Assembly (NCBI GenBank): GCA_024234955.1
Contig: JACKNK010000002.1
Coordinates: 1 to 64,000, forward strand
Direction: 5' to 3'
Source: Gammaproteobacteria bacterium
GTDB taxonomy: Bacteria; Pseudomonadota; Gammaproteobacteria; JACKNK01
DNA length: 64,000 nucleotides
Part shown: piece by piece, positions 44,636 to 53,907 of the stretch
Position numbering within the stretch: position 1 is the first letter of the stretch
Layout: each line of letters starts with the position of its first letter
Notes under the pieces: model-generated
What the model was told of the DNA's origin: nothing
Seen by the model: only the letters and a program-made list of their open reading frames with translations
Database searches by the model: none
Made by a program: the position numbers and the translations under genes

Positions 44636-46105
44636 TTAGAGGAACGCAAGCACGTCGCGTTCAATATCGGCTTTGTCGATCACTGTCCCCTGTGCAATCG
44701 GCAGATCGAACAGCCCCTGGATGCGGGCCGGGATCGGTAGGTTCGCCTCGCTGGCAATGGACTTGAGCGCATCGATGTCGCGCGAGTCCTGTTCACCGGT
44801 CAGTGCGTTGGCAATGGTCGGGGAGAACTTGGTCCATTCCGCCGTGGAATAGATGATGGTCGGAATCGGCTTGTCCGCATGGGTCGCGCGGGCCTTGAAG
44901 CAGGTCGCGGTGTGCGGGTCCATCAGATAGCCCCGGTTGAACATCTCGCTGATGTAACGCTTGCCTTCGTCGTCGTCGCAATAGTCGGCGGCAAACACGG
45001 TCTGCAGGGCGTCGAGTTCGGTCCCGGTCAGCGCGTAGCAACGATCACGGTCGATCTGTTCCATGAGCTCGCGGGTGCGCTCGGCGCCGAACAGATCGAA
45101 AAGGATGCGCTCGACATTCGAGGACTTGAGGATGTCCATGGCCGGCGACGTGGTGCCGACCACGTTGCGGTCGCGCAGGTCGTACCGTCCGGTGTTGATC
45201 CAGTCGGTGAGCACGTTGTTGCGATTCGAGGCGATCAGGATCTTTTCGACCGGCAGGCCCATTTTCATCGCGTAATACCCACCCAGGGCATTGCCGAAAT
45301 TGCCGCTGGGCACGTCCAGATAGACTTTGTCGCCGATGCGGATCGCACCCTGGCGGACCAACTCCAGGTAGCTGTGGATGTGATAGATCTGCTGAAAGAT
45401 GATGCGCCCGAAGTTCACCGAGTTGGCCGCCGACAACATCGTCTGCTTCGCCTTCAGTTGTTCGCGGAAGGTACTGGAATTGAGCAGGTTCTTGAGCGCT
45501 GCCTGCGCGTCGTCGAAATCGCCGTGGATGCCGATGACCTTCAGATTCGCGGCGTCCTCGGTGACCATCTGCAGACGCTGCACATCGGAGGTGCCGCCGT
45601 CCGGATACAGGCAAGCCACCTTGACGTTCGCCCGATTCTTGAAGGTCTCCAGGGTCGCCGGACCGGTATCGCCACTGGTCGCGGCCAGGATCAGGTAATG
45701 CTCGCCGCGCTTCTGCGCAAGGTCCGAGAGCACCACGCCGAAGGGCTGCAAGGCCATGTCCTTGAAGGCACGGGTTGGCCCGTGATAGAGCTCGCTGACC
45801 CAGACATCGTCCATCACCCGGACGACCGGCACCGGGGCCTTGGGGTTGTCGAACCCGTCATACAATGCCAGCGCCTGATCGATCACCGCTGCATCGATGT
45901 CCAGCTCAAACGCAGCAAGGACATCTCGCGCCAGGGTCTTGTAATCCGTATCGCGATGCGCTTCCAGGAAGCCCAGACCCAGATCGGGCAGGTGTTCCGG
46001 GACGTAAAGGCCGCCGAACGAAGCCATCGGATTGAGAATGGCTTCGGAAAAGTTGACCTTGGCCGAACGCTGGCCGTCGTTGCCTCGGGTTTCGATGAAT
46101 TGCAT
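44636..46105 (-). CDS. thrC: Threonine synthase
   Basis: A 489-residue PLP enzyme that forms threonine from O-phosphohomoserine. The N-terminus MQFIETRGNDGQRSAKVNFS and the PLP-lysine segment YHGPTRAFKDMALQPFG are diagnostic. ILAATSGDTGPATLE is the phosphate-binding loop. Start MQFIETRG at 46105 is chosen over a longer frame lacking homology. hom and thrB are not adjacent. Confidence 0.96.
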   Translation of the reverse strand: MQFIETRGNDGQRSAKVNFSEAILNPMASFGGLYVPEHLPDLGLGFLEAHRDTDYKTLARDVLAAFELDIDAAVIDQALALYDGFDNPKAPVPVVRVMDDVWVSELYHGPTRAFKDMALQPFGVVLSDLAQKRGEHYLILAATSGDTGPATLETFKNRANVKVACLYPDGGTSDVQRLQMVTEDAANLKVIGIHGDFDDAQAALKNLLNSSTFREQLKAKQTMLSAANSVNFGRIIFQQIYHIHSYLELVRQGAIRIGDKVYLDVPSGNFGNALGGYYAMKMGLPVEKILIASNRNNVLTDWINTGRYDLRDRNVVGTTSPAMDILKSSNVERILFDLFGAERTRELMEQIDRDRCYALTGTELDALQTVFAADYCDDDEGKRYISEMFNRGYLMDPHTATCFKARATHADKPIPTIIYSTAEWTKFSPTIANALTGEQDSRDIDALKSIASEANLPIPARIQGLFDLPIAQGTVIDKADIERDVLAFL

Positions 46106-46329
46106 GGCGGAATAACCGGGTCGATGCACTGCAGATCAGTGCCTGGAAACGAGATTGGGCGCGAATCATACCAAGGGAACCTCTGATCCATTCATGCCGG
46201 CTGACACGTTGAATCCGCACGCCGGAAAAACCGCCCGCCACAGCGCGGTTTGACAATCCCTGCACTTCCGCCCTTGTTCTCGCCCTGCCGCGCTTCGACA
46301 ATGCGCGCCAACCCTTCAGGAGTGCCCCG

Positions 46330-48408
46330 ATGTCTAATCCGTTGCTCGACATGTCCGGACTGCCGCCGTTTTCCGCGATTCATCCGGACCACATCGAACC
46401 GGCTCTGGACGCGCTGCTCGCCACCAATCGCGCACGTCTGGCGGACTTGCTCAAACAGCCCGCGCAGACGTTCGAGTCCCTGGCACGACCGCTGATGGAC
46501 ATGGACGAGGCATTGTCCCGGCTATGGTCTCCGGTCCGGCACATGAATTCGGTGGTCAACAACGAATCGCTGCGTGCCGCTTACAACGCCGGTTTGCCCA
46601 AACTCACCGACTATGGCACCGAAATGGGGCAGAACACGGCTCTGTTCCAGGCTTGGCAATCGATCCGCGACGGCGCCGAGTACGCGACGCTCAACGACGC
46701 GCAACGCAAGATTGTTGATGACGCGCTGCGCGACTTTCACCTGGCCGGTGTCGATCTGCCCGAGGCGCTGAAGGCGCGCTACAAAGCGATTTCGCAGCGG
46801 CTTTCGGAGCTGGGTTCCAAATTCGACGAGCATGTCCTGGACGCGACCCAGGCGTGGTCGATCACCCTCACCGATCCGGCGCGTCTCGGCGGCCTGCCGG
46901 ATAGCGCCAAACAGGCCGCGAAACAGGCCGCGAAACAGGCAGCAGAACACCTCGGCGAACCCGGTGACGGCAAGGCCTGGCGTTTCACCCTGGAATTTCC
47001 GTCCTACATTGCGGTGATGACCCACGCCGACGACCGTGCGCTGCGCGAGGCCGTGTACACGGCGTTTGCCACCCGCGCCTCCGACCAGGGACCCAACGCG
47101 GGCGAGTTCGACAATTCCGCGTTGATCGATGAAACCCTGAAGCTGCGTCACGAGGCCGCCCGGCTGCTCGGGTTCGACACGTATGCGGATCGTTCGCTCG
47201 CCACCAAGATGGCGGAGAGTCCGCAGCAGGTGATCGGCTTTCTCGAGGACCTGGCGGCACGTTCCCTGCCCGCTGCCCGGGCTGAGCTCGATGCACTGCG
47301 TACCTTTGCCCGCAGCTCGGGCCTGGACGAACTCGCCGCCTGGGACATCCCCTATTACGCGGAGAAGCTGCGCCAGCAGCGTTATGCGATCTCGCAAGAG
47401 GAGCTGCGACCGTATTTCCCGGCGCCGCGCGTCCTCAACGGCCTGTTTCAGGTCGTCGAACGCCTCTACGGCGTGCAGGTCGAGGCGGTCGAAGGCATCG
47501 ATCTGTGGCATCCGGATGCACAGTTCTTCGCCATCCGCGATCCGGACGGTCGCCTGCGCGGACAGTTTTATCTCGACATCTACGCCCGCCCCGGAAAGCG
47601 CGGAGGCGCGTGGATGGACGTCTGTCACAGCCGTCATCATCGTCTTGGCAGTGCCGATGTCGATGTCCCGGTCGCCTATCTGACGTGTAACTTCGGCGGC
47701 CCCATCCAGAACGCGGACGGCGGGGTAGATCCCGCGCTGCTGACCCACGACGAAGTCATCACCCTGTTCCACGAATTCGGTCATGGCCTGCACCACATGC
47801 TGACCCGGGTCGAATGGCAGGCGGTTTCGGGTATTCACGGCGTCGAATGGGATGCGGTCGAATTGCCGAGCCAGTTCATGGAGAACTTCTGCTGGCAGCG
47901 CGAGGCGCTGAACCTGATCGCGGCCCATTACCAGACCCAGGCGCCTTTACCCGACGATCTGTTCGATCGCATGCAGGCCGCGCGACACTTCCAGTCCGCC
48001 ATGCAGATGGTGCGGCAGCTCGAATTCGCGCTCTTCGATCTGCACCTCCATATGGACCCGCTGGCGTTGGCGGGTCATCAGGTCATGCCCATCCTGGAAC
48101 GGGTGCGGGCTCAGGTTGCGGTGGTGCGTCCGCCGGCCTTCAATCGGTTTCCACACGCCTTCACGCATATCTTCAGCGGGGGCTACGCGGCGGGCTATTA
48201 CAGCTACAAGTGGGCCGAGGTCCTGTCTGCCGATGCCTTCGCGCTGTTCGAGGAAAAAGGCGTTCTCGACCGTGAAACCGGCGCCCATTTCCTGCATTCT
48301 GTATTGGAAAAAGGCGGCTCCCGGCCCGCAATGGAACTGTTTCGGGGCTTCCGGGGTCGAGAACCGGAGATCGATGCCCTGCTGCGCCACAGCGGGCTCG
48401 CCGCCTGA
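46330..48408 (+). CDS. prlC: Oligopeptidase A
   Basis: A 692-residue zinc M3 metallopeptidase that degrades signal and other peptides in the cytosol. The zinc motif LFHEFGHGLHHML lies near residues 479-491. The length and N-terminus NPLLDMSGLPPFSAIHPDHI match PrlC. An in-frame run of three AKQA-type repeats (46909-46944) near residue 195 is unusual. SH3-protein and xthA genes follow on the same strand. Confidence 0.96.
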   Translation: MSNPLLDMSGLPPFSAIHPDHIEPALDALLATNRARLADLLKQPAQTFESLARPLMDMDEALSRLWSPVRHMNSVVNNESLRAAYNAGLPKLTDYGTEMGQNTALFQAWQSIRDGAEYATLNDAQRKIVDDALRDFHLAGVDLPEALKARYKAISQRLSELGSKFDEHVLDATQAWSITLTDPARLGGLPDSAKQAAKQAAKQAAEHLGEPGDGKAWRFTLEFPSYIAVMTHADDRALREAVYTAFATRASDQGPNAGEFDNSALIDETLKLRHEAARLLGFDTYADRSLATKMAESPQQVIGFLEDLAARSLPAARAELDALRTFARSSGLDELAAWDIPYYAEKLRQQRYAISQEELRPYFPAPRVLNGLFQVVERLYGVQVEAVEGIDLWHPDAQFFAIRDPDGRLRGQFYLDIYARPGKRGGAWMDVCHSRHHRLGSADVDVPVAYLTCNFGGPIQNADGGVDPALLTHDEVITLFHEFGHGLHHMLTRVEWQAVSGIHGVEWDAVELPSQFMENFCWQREALNLIAAHYQTQAPLPDDLFDRMQAARHFQSAMQMVRQLEFALFDLHLHMDPLALAGHQVMPILERVRAQVAVVRPPAFNRFPHAFTHIFSGGYAAGYYSYKWAEVLSADAFALFEEKGVLDRETGAHFLHSVLEKGGSRPAMELFRGFRGREPEIDALLRHSGLAA
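46909..46944 (+). repeat. In-frame 12-bp tandem repeat in prlC
   Basis: AAACAGGCCGCG occurs twice and a third copy as AAACAGGCAGCA, encoding KQAAKQAAKQAA. The whole unit is 36 bases and keeps frame. Loss or gain of a unit would only lengthen or shorten a surface helix, so a length variant would be neutral. Confidence 0.85.
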
Positions 48409-48452
48409 ACGCAACGCATTGCCTGACTAAAACTATTACTAAAGGCTCCTCC

Positions 48453-49106
48453 ATGATCCGCTTCCTGCATGGCGTCCTGTTCATCGTCGCCAGCCTGATG
48501 CCTGCACTTGCCGGCGCCGTCGGTCAAACCGCTTACGTCAGCGACGAACTGGTCATCGGCGTCTACCCCAAGGCCTCGCTGTCCGGCGAACCGATCGACC
48601 TGCTCAAGAGCGGCGCCCCGCTGGAAATTCTGCAACGCAACAAGGATGCGGCCCAGGTCCGCCTGCCCAACGGCGAGACCGGCTGGATCGAGAGTGCCTA
48701 TCTGAGCGCCGACAAACCGAACAACGTTCGTGTTCTTGCGCTGCAGGACGACAATTCCCGTCTCAAGGCGGAACTGGAAAGCCTGCAGGCGCAGATGGAC
48801 GTAACCCAGGCGCAGCTTGCCAAGATGCGCGAGCACATCCCGCCGGATGCCGTCGAAGCCAGCTATGAGGACCCCCGCCTGCTGCGCCTCATGGAAGAGA
48901 ACATGGCGATGAAGAAGCGTTTGCTTACCGCCGCCGATGCGCTTGGCGTGATCGATGTCCCCGACCAGGCGGTGCAGAACGACGGCACGGTGCCGCTGCT
49001 GTGGCTGCTGGTTGCGATCGGCGTCACCCTGCTGGTGGGCTTCGTATTCGGTCTGCTCTGGCTGGATCGCAGCATCCGGCGGCGTCACGGCGGCTTCCGT
49101 ATCTGA
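48453..49106 (+). CDS. SH3-domain membrane protein (YgiM/TIGR04211-type)
   Basis: A 217-residue protein: signal peptide (cut near AGAV), bacterial SH3 domain (about residues 24-90; GETGWIESAYLSADKPNNVR), a coiled coil (about 98-125), then a C-terminal membrane helix WLLVAIGVTLLVGFVFGLLW and a basic tail. It may connect murein and membrane. It is 44 bases after prlC and 18 before xthA, all on the plus strand. Function is not established. Confidence 0.84.
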   Translation: MIRFLHGVLFIVASLMPALAGAVGQTAYVSDELVIGVYPKASLSGEPIDLLKSGAPLEILQRNKDAAQVRLPNGETGWIESAYLSADKPNNVRVLALQDDNSRLKAELESLQAQMDVTQAQLAKMREHIPPDAVEASYEDPRLLRLMEENMAMKKRLLTAADALGVIDVPDQAVQNDGTVPLLWLLVAIGVTLLVGFVFGLLWLDRSIRRRHGGFRI

Positions 49107-49124
49107 TCGGAACGGGGAGCTTCG

Positions 49125-49901
49125 ATGCGCATCGCCACCTGGAACGTGAACTCCCTGAACGTGCGCCTGCCGCAGGTCCTGGAATGGCTGGCCGAGGCCA
49201 AGCCCGATCTGCTCTGCCTGCAGGAAACCAAGCTTGACGACGAGCGCTTCCCGCAAGACCTGATCGAATACGCGGGTTATCGCGTCGTGTATTCCGGACA
49301 GAAGAGTTACAACGGCGTCGCCATCCTCAGCCGCAACCCGGCGAAGGACGTGATCACCGAGCTGCCCGGCCTCGACGATCCCCAGCGTCGAGTGCTGGGG
49401 GCGACGTTCGCCACCGATGTCGGTGAGGTGCGTGTGCTCGATCTGTACGTCCCGAACGGCCAGGCGGTGGGCACGGACAAATACGCTTACAAGCTCGATT
49501 GGCTGGCACGGCTGCGTGATCACCTCGCCGAGCAGATTGCGGCCTATCCGAAGCTGGTCGTGGTCGGCGATTTCAACATCGCCCCCGGCGATCTGGATGT
49601 CTACGACCCGGACGGCTGGCGCGGTGGCATCCTGTGCAGCGACGCCGAGCGGGAGGCGTTGCGTGCCTTGCTCGATCTCGGGCTCAGCGATCTCTATCGC
49701 GGTTTCCACGATCAGGGCGAGCGGTTCTCCTGGTGGGACTATCGCGGCAATATGTTTGCCGCCAATCGCGGCCTGCGTATCGACCTGATCCTGACCAGCG
49801 CCGCGCTCCGCGACGCCGCCTCGGATTGCCGCATCGACACCGTGCCACGGGCTTGGGCACGTCCCTCCGACCACACTCCGGTAGTCGCCGACTTCGCCTG
49901 A
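49125..49901 (+). CDS. xthA: Exodeoxyribonuclease III
   Basis: A 258-residue metal-dependent AP endonuclease/3' exonuclease of base-excision repair. The N-terminus MRIATWNVNSLNVRLPQVLE is diagnostic. LLCLQETKLDD carries the metal-binding Glu; VVVGDFNIAP and the end RPSDHTPVVADFA complete the site. It ends 4 bases before the convergent BatC-like gene. Confidence 0.96.
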   Translation: MRIATWNVNSLNVRLPQVLEWLAEAKPDLLCLQETKLDDERFPQDLIEYAGYRVVYSGQKSYNGVAILSRNPAKDVITELPGLDDPQRRVLGATFATDVGEVRVLDLYVPNGQAVGTDKYAYKLDWLARLRDHLAEQIAAYPKLVVVGDFNIAPGDLDVYDPDGWRGGILCSDAEREALRALLDLGLSDLYRGFHDQGERFSWWDYRGNMFAANRGLRIDLILTSAALRDAASDCRIDTVPRAWARPSDHTPVVADFA

Positions 49902-49905
49902 AGTC

Positions 49906-51354
49906 CTACCACGGCCTCGGTTCGACCAGGCCCTGTCCCCGTTGTGCCAGGACGCGTTGCTCCTGGAAACCGAATTGCCGTCGCAACAGGGTTCCCGGGT
50001 CGCCTTCAACACGATCCAGCATCTGTTCCGCGAGGGTGTCGGAAAGGCCTTCCGTGCCGCCGGCCTGATCGCCGGGCGCCGCCGCCTCGACGCTGTCCGG
50101 TTCCGGACTGCCTGCGAGGCCGAGCTGATCGAACAGATGCACGGCCTGATTGATGAATGTATCCACGGAATCGGGCGGGGACGGGTCGGGTCCGCCGCCG
50201 GAATTCGAGGCATTCTGCCCGGCGGTGTCGGGTTGTCCCTGTCGTTGCGGCGCGCCCGCATTGCCTTTGGCTTCGTCGCTGGCCTGATCGCGGGGCGTGT
50301 CGCCACGATCCATCCCGGTGCCTTGCTGTTTCCCAGGTCTGGCGTCGTTATCGCGGGCTTCTCCGGATGATCCGACCTTGTCGGGTATCTGAACTTTCTG
50401 CTCGCCCGGTTGCCCGCCTTTGTCCTCTGGCGCTCGCTCGGAATCGTCCCCTTGCTTACCGGTCTCCCCGCCCTGCTTGTCGGGCTGGGCGGCGTTCTCG
50501 GAGTCGCCGTCCTGGCCAGAACTCGATTCCGCCGCGTCTTTTTTCTGACCCTCGGCGTCATCCGGCTTTTCACCGGTATTACCGCTATCGTCCGGTTCGT
50601 CGGCGTTGCCGGGTTGCTTTTGCTCGACCGCGTCTTCGGACGGCTTTCCGGATGTGCCTTTCCCCCCGCCTGTGGCGTCGGAGGACGACTGCGAAGAAGA
50701 CGAGGAGGAATCGGATTCCTGCGGGTCGTCGCTTTTACCGGCTGGGTTCTTGTCCGACTTGTCCGGATCCGATCCGTCGTTGGTTTGAGATTGTTCCGAT
50801 TGCGCTGCATCGGATTCGGATCGGGACTGCCCGGCTTCGGACTCCTCCGAATCCTTGGATGTCGACTCCTCAGTGGATTTCGTCTCGTCCGGCTTCGGCT
50901 TTTTCTGGTCCTGATCCTCAGGTTTGTCCTGCGTTGTCTCGTCCGGCGTTTCCGGGAGGAATTTGCCGAGTTTGCGCAGCGTTACTTCCAGGTTGTGGCG
51001 GGCATCGGCATGGTTGGCATCGCGCTTGAGCAAGGTCTCGTAAGCGCGGATTGCGCCGGCGTAATTGCCGAGCTGGAACGCGCTGTTGGCCTGATTGAAG
51101 AGCGCGTCGTCGTGTATCGCAGTCCGTGCCGGGTCCTGCTGCGCGGCGGCGAAGGAGTGCTCGGCGTCGCGGTACTGGCCAGCGCGGTACTGGGCCACGC
51201 CGCGTCGGTAATCGTCCTTGAACAGCTTGGCCGCACGTTCCGGCTGGCCGTTCTCAAGGGCCTGCGCGGCGATCTGGTCATCGCGCTGGAACCAGCCGGC
51301 GCTGGCTTGCTGCATGCACAGACAGAGCGACAGGAAGAAGAGCAGCCGATTCAT
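49906..51354 (-). CDS. BatC-like TPR protein with long low-complexity tail
   Basis: A 482-residue protein with a signal peptide (cut near ASAG) and two or three TPRs (AGQYRDAEHSFAAAQQDPAR; NYAGAIRAYETLLKRDANHA). About 250 following residues are rich in Ser, Asp, Glu, Lys, Gln and Pro (for example DKPEDQDQKKPKPDETKSTE) and probably disordered, then a short C-terminal segment (VDTFINQAVHLFDQLGLAG). In the Bat operon it is the last gene and overlaps batB (ATGA). Bat proteins are linked to oxidative-stress tolerance in Bacteroides; function here is inferred. Confidence 0.82.
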   Translation of the reverse strand: MNRLLFFLSLCLCMQQASAGWFQRDDQIAAQALENGQPERAAKLFKDDYRRGVAQYRAGQYRDAEHSFAAAQQDPARTAIHDDALFNQANSAFQLGNYAGAIRAYETLLKRDANHADARHNLEVTLRKLGKFLPETPDETTQDKPEDQDQKKPKPDETKSTEESTSKDSEESEAGQSRSESDAAQSEQSQTNDGSDPDKSDKNPAGKSDDPQESDSSSSSSQSSSDATGGGKGTSGKPSEDAVEQKQPGNADEPDDSGNTGEKPDDAEGQKKDAAESSSGQDGDSENAAQPDKQGGETGKQGDDSERAPEDKGGQPGEQKVQIPDKVGSSGEARDNDARPGKQQGTGMDRGDTPRDQASDEAKGNAGAPQRQGQPDTAGQNASNSGGGPDPSPPDSVDTFINQAVHLFDQLGLAGSPEPDSVEAAAPGDQAGGTEGLSDTLAEQMLDRVEGDPGTLLRRQFGFQEQRVLAQRGQGLVEPRPW

Positions 51355-52424
51355 GCCGGACGCCTCCGACGCATCCACCACGGCGCCATCATCAGCAGCA
51401 TCAGCGCGACCGGCAGGTAGAAGCGTTCGTGCCAGATTCGTCGCGATTCGGCGTCGGCGTTGACGGTGGCTTCCGAGCGGATCGCATCGAGCAGGCGCCG
51501 ACTGTTGTCGCCGCGCTGACCGGCGTACAGATAAAGACCCCCACCCGCGAGGGCCAGACGCTGAAGCCTTTCCGCTTCCAGGCGCGAACGGATCGGCTGC
51601 CGATCCGGGCCGATCAGCAGCGCGCGATCGCCCGTGTTCGCATCAATCACCGGGACTGGGCCACCTTCCCGAGTGCCGATGCCGAGTACATGAACGGTCA
51701 CGCCCTCCCGGGCCAGGGTTTGTAGCGCCTCTTCCAAGCCCGGTGAGATGTCGAAGTCGCCATCGCTGATCAGCAGCACACCGCGCTGATTCGGCGTGGC
51801 TTTCGGCGTCGCGTTCGAGGGTTGCCGCTGGCCGAGGCCAAGCAGTCGGCGCGCCTCGTGCAAGCCGGCTTCCAGGCGGCTGCCGCCCAGCGCGCCGAGA
51901 CTCGAATCCAGATAGGGCAACAGGCGACGCAAGGCGGCGCTGTCCTCGGTGATCGGGGCCACGGTATGGGCGATCGATGCGAACACCACGATGCCGATGC
52001 GCACCTCGCCGCGCCCTTCGATGAGATCCTCGATCTCGCGCCGCGCCACGCGCAGTCGGGACGGCGCGACATCATCGACATCCATGGAGCGGGAGATGTC
52101 GAGCAACACCACCAGCGATCGATCCGGCTGCTGAAACACGATTTCGGTGTAATCCCAACGTGGCCCGGCCAGCGCCAATGTCCCGAATGTCCACATCGCG
52201 ACCCAGTGCCAGATCCCCGCGCCCGGGCTGCGTTGACGGCCTGCCCCGACCAGAAGATGCGGAAGAAGATGGCCGTCGGCATAGGCGCGATAACGTGCTG
52301 AGGACCGGGCGGCATGTTGCCGGCGTCGCCAGAACAGCATCGGCGGAATCATCAGCAAGGCCCATAGCCACTCGATCTGGGCGAAGTGAAATGCCGCCCA
52401 ATCGATGTTGAGGAGCCCGCTCAT
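51351..52424 (-). CDS. BatB-like VWA-domain protein
   Basis: A 357-residue protein with N-terminal membrane helices (QIEWLWALLMIPPMLFWRRR), a VWA domain with the MIDAS motif LLDISRSMDVDDV, and a C-terminal helix (FYLPVALMLLMMAPWWM). VWA domains bind metal ions and protein partners. Start MSGLLNID at 52424 overlaps the batA stop by 4 bases; the stop overlaps batC. Confidence 0.9.
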   Translation of the reverse strand: MSGLLNIDWAAFHFAQIEWLWALLMIPPMLFWRRRQHAARSSARYRAYADGHLLPHLLVGAGRQRSPGAGIWHWVAMWTFGTLALAGPRWDYTEIVFQQPDRSLVVLLDISRSMDVDDVAPSRLRVARREIEDLIEGRGEVRIGIVVFASIAHTVAPITEDSAALRRLLPYLDSSLGALGGSRLEAGLHEARRLLGLGQRQPSNATPKATPNQRGVLLISDGDFDISPGLEEALQTLAREGVTVHVLGIGTREGGPVPVIDANTGDRALLIGPDRQPIRSRLEAERLQRLALAGGGLYLYAGQRGDNSRRLLDAIRSEATVNADAESRRIWHERFYLPVALMLLMMAPWWMRRRRPA

Positions 52425-53428
52425 GGCCGCGCACCCGCCGGGGTGATCAGCCCGATGAGCAGCAATCCACACATCGCAACCGCCAGGGGCCAGCGATACA
52501 AGGGACTGGGCAGCATCTGGGTGCGGGTTTCGGATTCGGTCTTTTCCAGGGCATCGATACGCGCCGTGATTTCCTCCAGCGCACGGGTGTCGGTGGCGCG
52601 GAAATAGGCGCCGCCGGTGCGCTCCGCAAGCACCTTGAGCAGGCCTTCATCGATGTCCATGCGCACCAGCTCGATCTGACCGTTCTGCAGCATCGGCACC
52701 TTTCCGTCGCCGGCCTCGCCATGACTGCCGACACCGATCGCGTAGATGCGCACGCCGTAATGCTCGGCCAGTTGCACCGCCTCCATCGGCGGCAACAAAC
52801 CGGAGGTGTTTTCGCCGTCGGTAACGAGGATCAGCACCCGTGCCTGCGGCGGGCGATCCTTGAGCTTCTTTACGCCCAGCGCGATGGCATCGCCGATCGC
52901 CGTGGCATCCCCGGCCATGCGCGGCACCGCGAGATCGAGCAGTTCCCGGACAGCACGGGTATCGGTGGTCAGCGGGCTTTGCATGAACGCACTGTCACCG
53001 AATACCAGCAGGCCAAGTCGATCGCCGTGACGTTGTTCGATGAAGCGACCAAGCACACCCTTGACCACCGCCATCCGCGACACCGGACGACCCTCGACGC
53101 TGAAATCCAGCGCCTCCATCGATCGTGAGCAGTCCACGGCGAGCATCAGGTCATAGCCGTGGGTGATGACTTCGCTGTGTGGCTCCAGCCATTGCGGTCG
53201 CATCATCGCGCCGACCAGGCCAGCCCAGACCAGCAGCTTGAGCAGCAGACCCAGCCAGCGCATCGGCGGCTTGCCGCGCGCCGCCGCGAAGGCGTTGCCG
53301 AGCTGTTCGAGACCGGGATGTCGCAACCCGGTATGCACCTCTGCGTTGTCCCGTCGCGCACGAAAGAGGCGCAACACCAATGGCACCGGAAGCAGCACGA
53401 TCATCCACGGCCAGGCGAATTCGAACAT
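52421..53428 (-). CDS. BatA-like VWA-domain protein
   Basis: A 335-residue protein. N-terminal membrane helices (WPWMIVLLPVPLVLRLF and WLGLLLKLLVWAGLVGAMMR) precede a VWA domain whose MIDAS is AVDCSRSMEALDF, then a C-terminal helix. Start MFEFAWPW at 53428 is chosen; the long upstream frame is antisense-type shadow. It overlaps the DUF4381 gene by one base (TGATG). Confidence 0.9.
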   Translation of the reverse strand: MFEFAWPWMIVLLPVPLVLRLFRARRDNAEVHTGLRHPGLEQLGNAFAAARGKPPMRWLGLLLKLLVWAGLVGAMMRPQWLEPHSEVITHGYDLMLAVDCSRSMEALDFSVEGRPVSRMAVVKGVLGRFIEQRHGDRLGLLVFGDSAFMQSPLTTDTRAVRELLDLAVPRMAGDATAIGDAIALGVKKLKDRPPQARVLILVTDGENTSGLLPPMEAVQLAEHYGVRIYAIGVGSHGEAGDGKVPMLQNGQIELVRMDIDEGLLKVLAERTGGAYFRATDTRALEEITARIDALEKTESETRTQMLPSPLYRWPLAVAMCGLLLIGLITPAGARP

Positions 53429-53907
53429 CAGTCTTTCCCGCCCACGAGATCGCGGTTCCGACCCCCAACCCAATGCCGCCCGGCGCGAATCAGCACGGCC
53501 ACCTGGGGTGCGGCGAGGCTGGGTGGATCGGGGGCGTAAGGGGCGTCGATCATCGCCGCCGCCTGGGACGGCCAATCAAAACCGCGCGGGTCATGGTCGG
53601 CCAGAAAGCGCAACCAGCGGCGTCCGGTCAGACCGGCACAATGTCGCCGCCCAAAGCGGGCAATCGCCGCGCGACGCAACACCACCGACAACTCGGCAAG
53701 GACAAGCTCGGGGGCGTCGTCCTGAAGGCGCCGGTTGAGCTGGCGTAATTGCCCGCGCGCGTCGCTGCGCCAGTTGACGCGTCCCTCGGTCCACCATATC
53801 CACAGTGCGTAGGCGAGCAGCAAGACCGCCATCGCTACCAGCCACCATCCGATCGCCGGAGGCCACCAGTTCAGGGCGTCGATGCCATGAATGTCGCGAA
53901 GTTCCAT
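53428..53907 (-). CDS. DUF4381 domain membrane protein of the Bat operon
   Basis: A 159-residue protein with a membrane helix near residues 12-38 (IGWWLVAMAVLLLAYALWIW) and a helical cytoplasmic part (AELSVVLRRAAIARFGRRHC). DUF4381 proteins are typical members of MoxR-DUF58-Bat operons. ATG 53907 overlaps the DUF58 stop. Function unknown, perhaps assembly of the VWA proteins. Confidence 0.85.
   Translation of the reverse strand: MELRDIHGIDALNWWPPAIGWWLVAMAVLLLAYALWIWWTEGRVNWRSDARGQLRQLNRRLQDDAPELVLAELSVVLRRAAIARFGRRHCAGLTGRRWLRFLADHDPRGFDWPSQAAAMIDAPYAPDPPSLAAPQVAVLIRAGRHWVGGRNRDLVGGKD

Noticed and set aside
44879..46186. 435-codon plus-strand frame antisense to thrC
   Set aside because: It lies inside thrC, which has clear threonine synthase motifs on the minus strand.
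46172..46186. GGAACCTCTGATC also present near 43388
   Set aside because: The 13-base match has no longer repeat around it, and several such matches are expected by chance in 64 kb; no insertion-sequence ends or target duplications are visible.
48204..50810. 868-codon minus-strand frame spanning prlC, SH3, xthA and batC
   Set aside because: It crosses four real genes on both strands and is Arg/Pro/Thr-rich; it is a shadow of the low-complexity BatC region.
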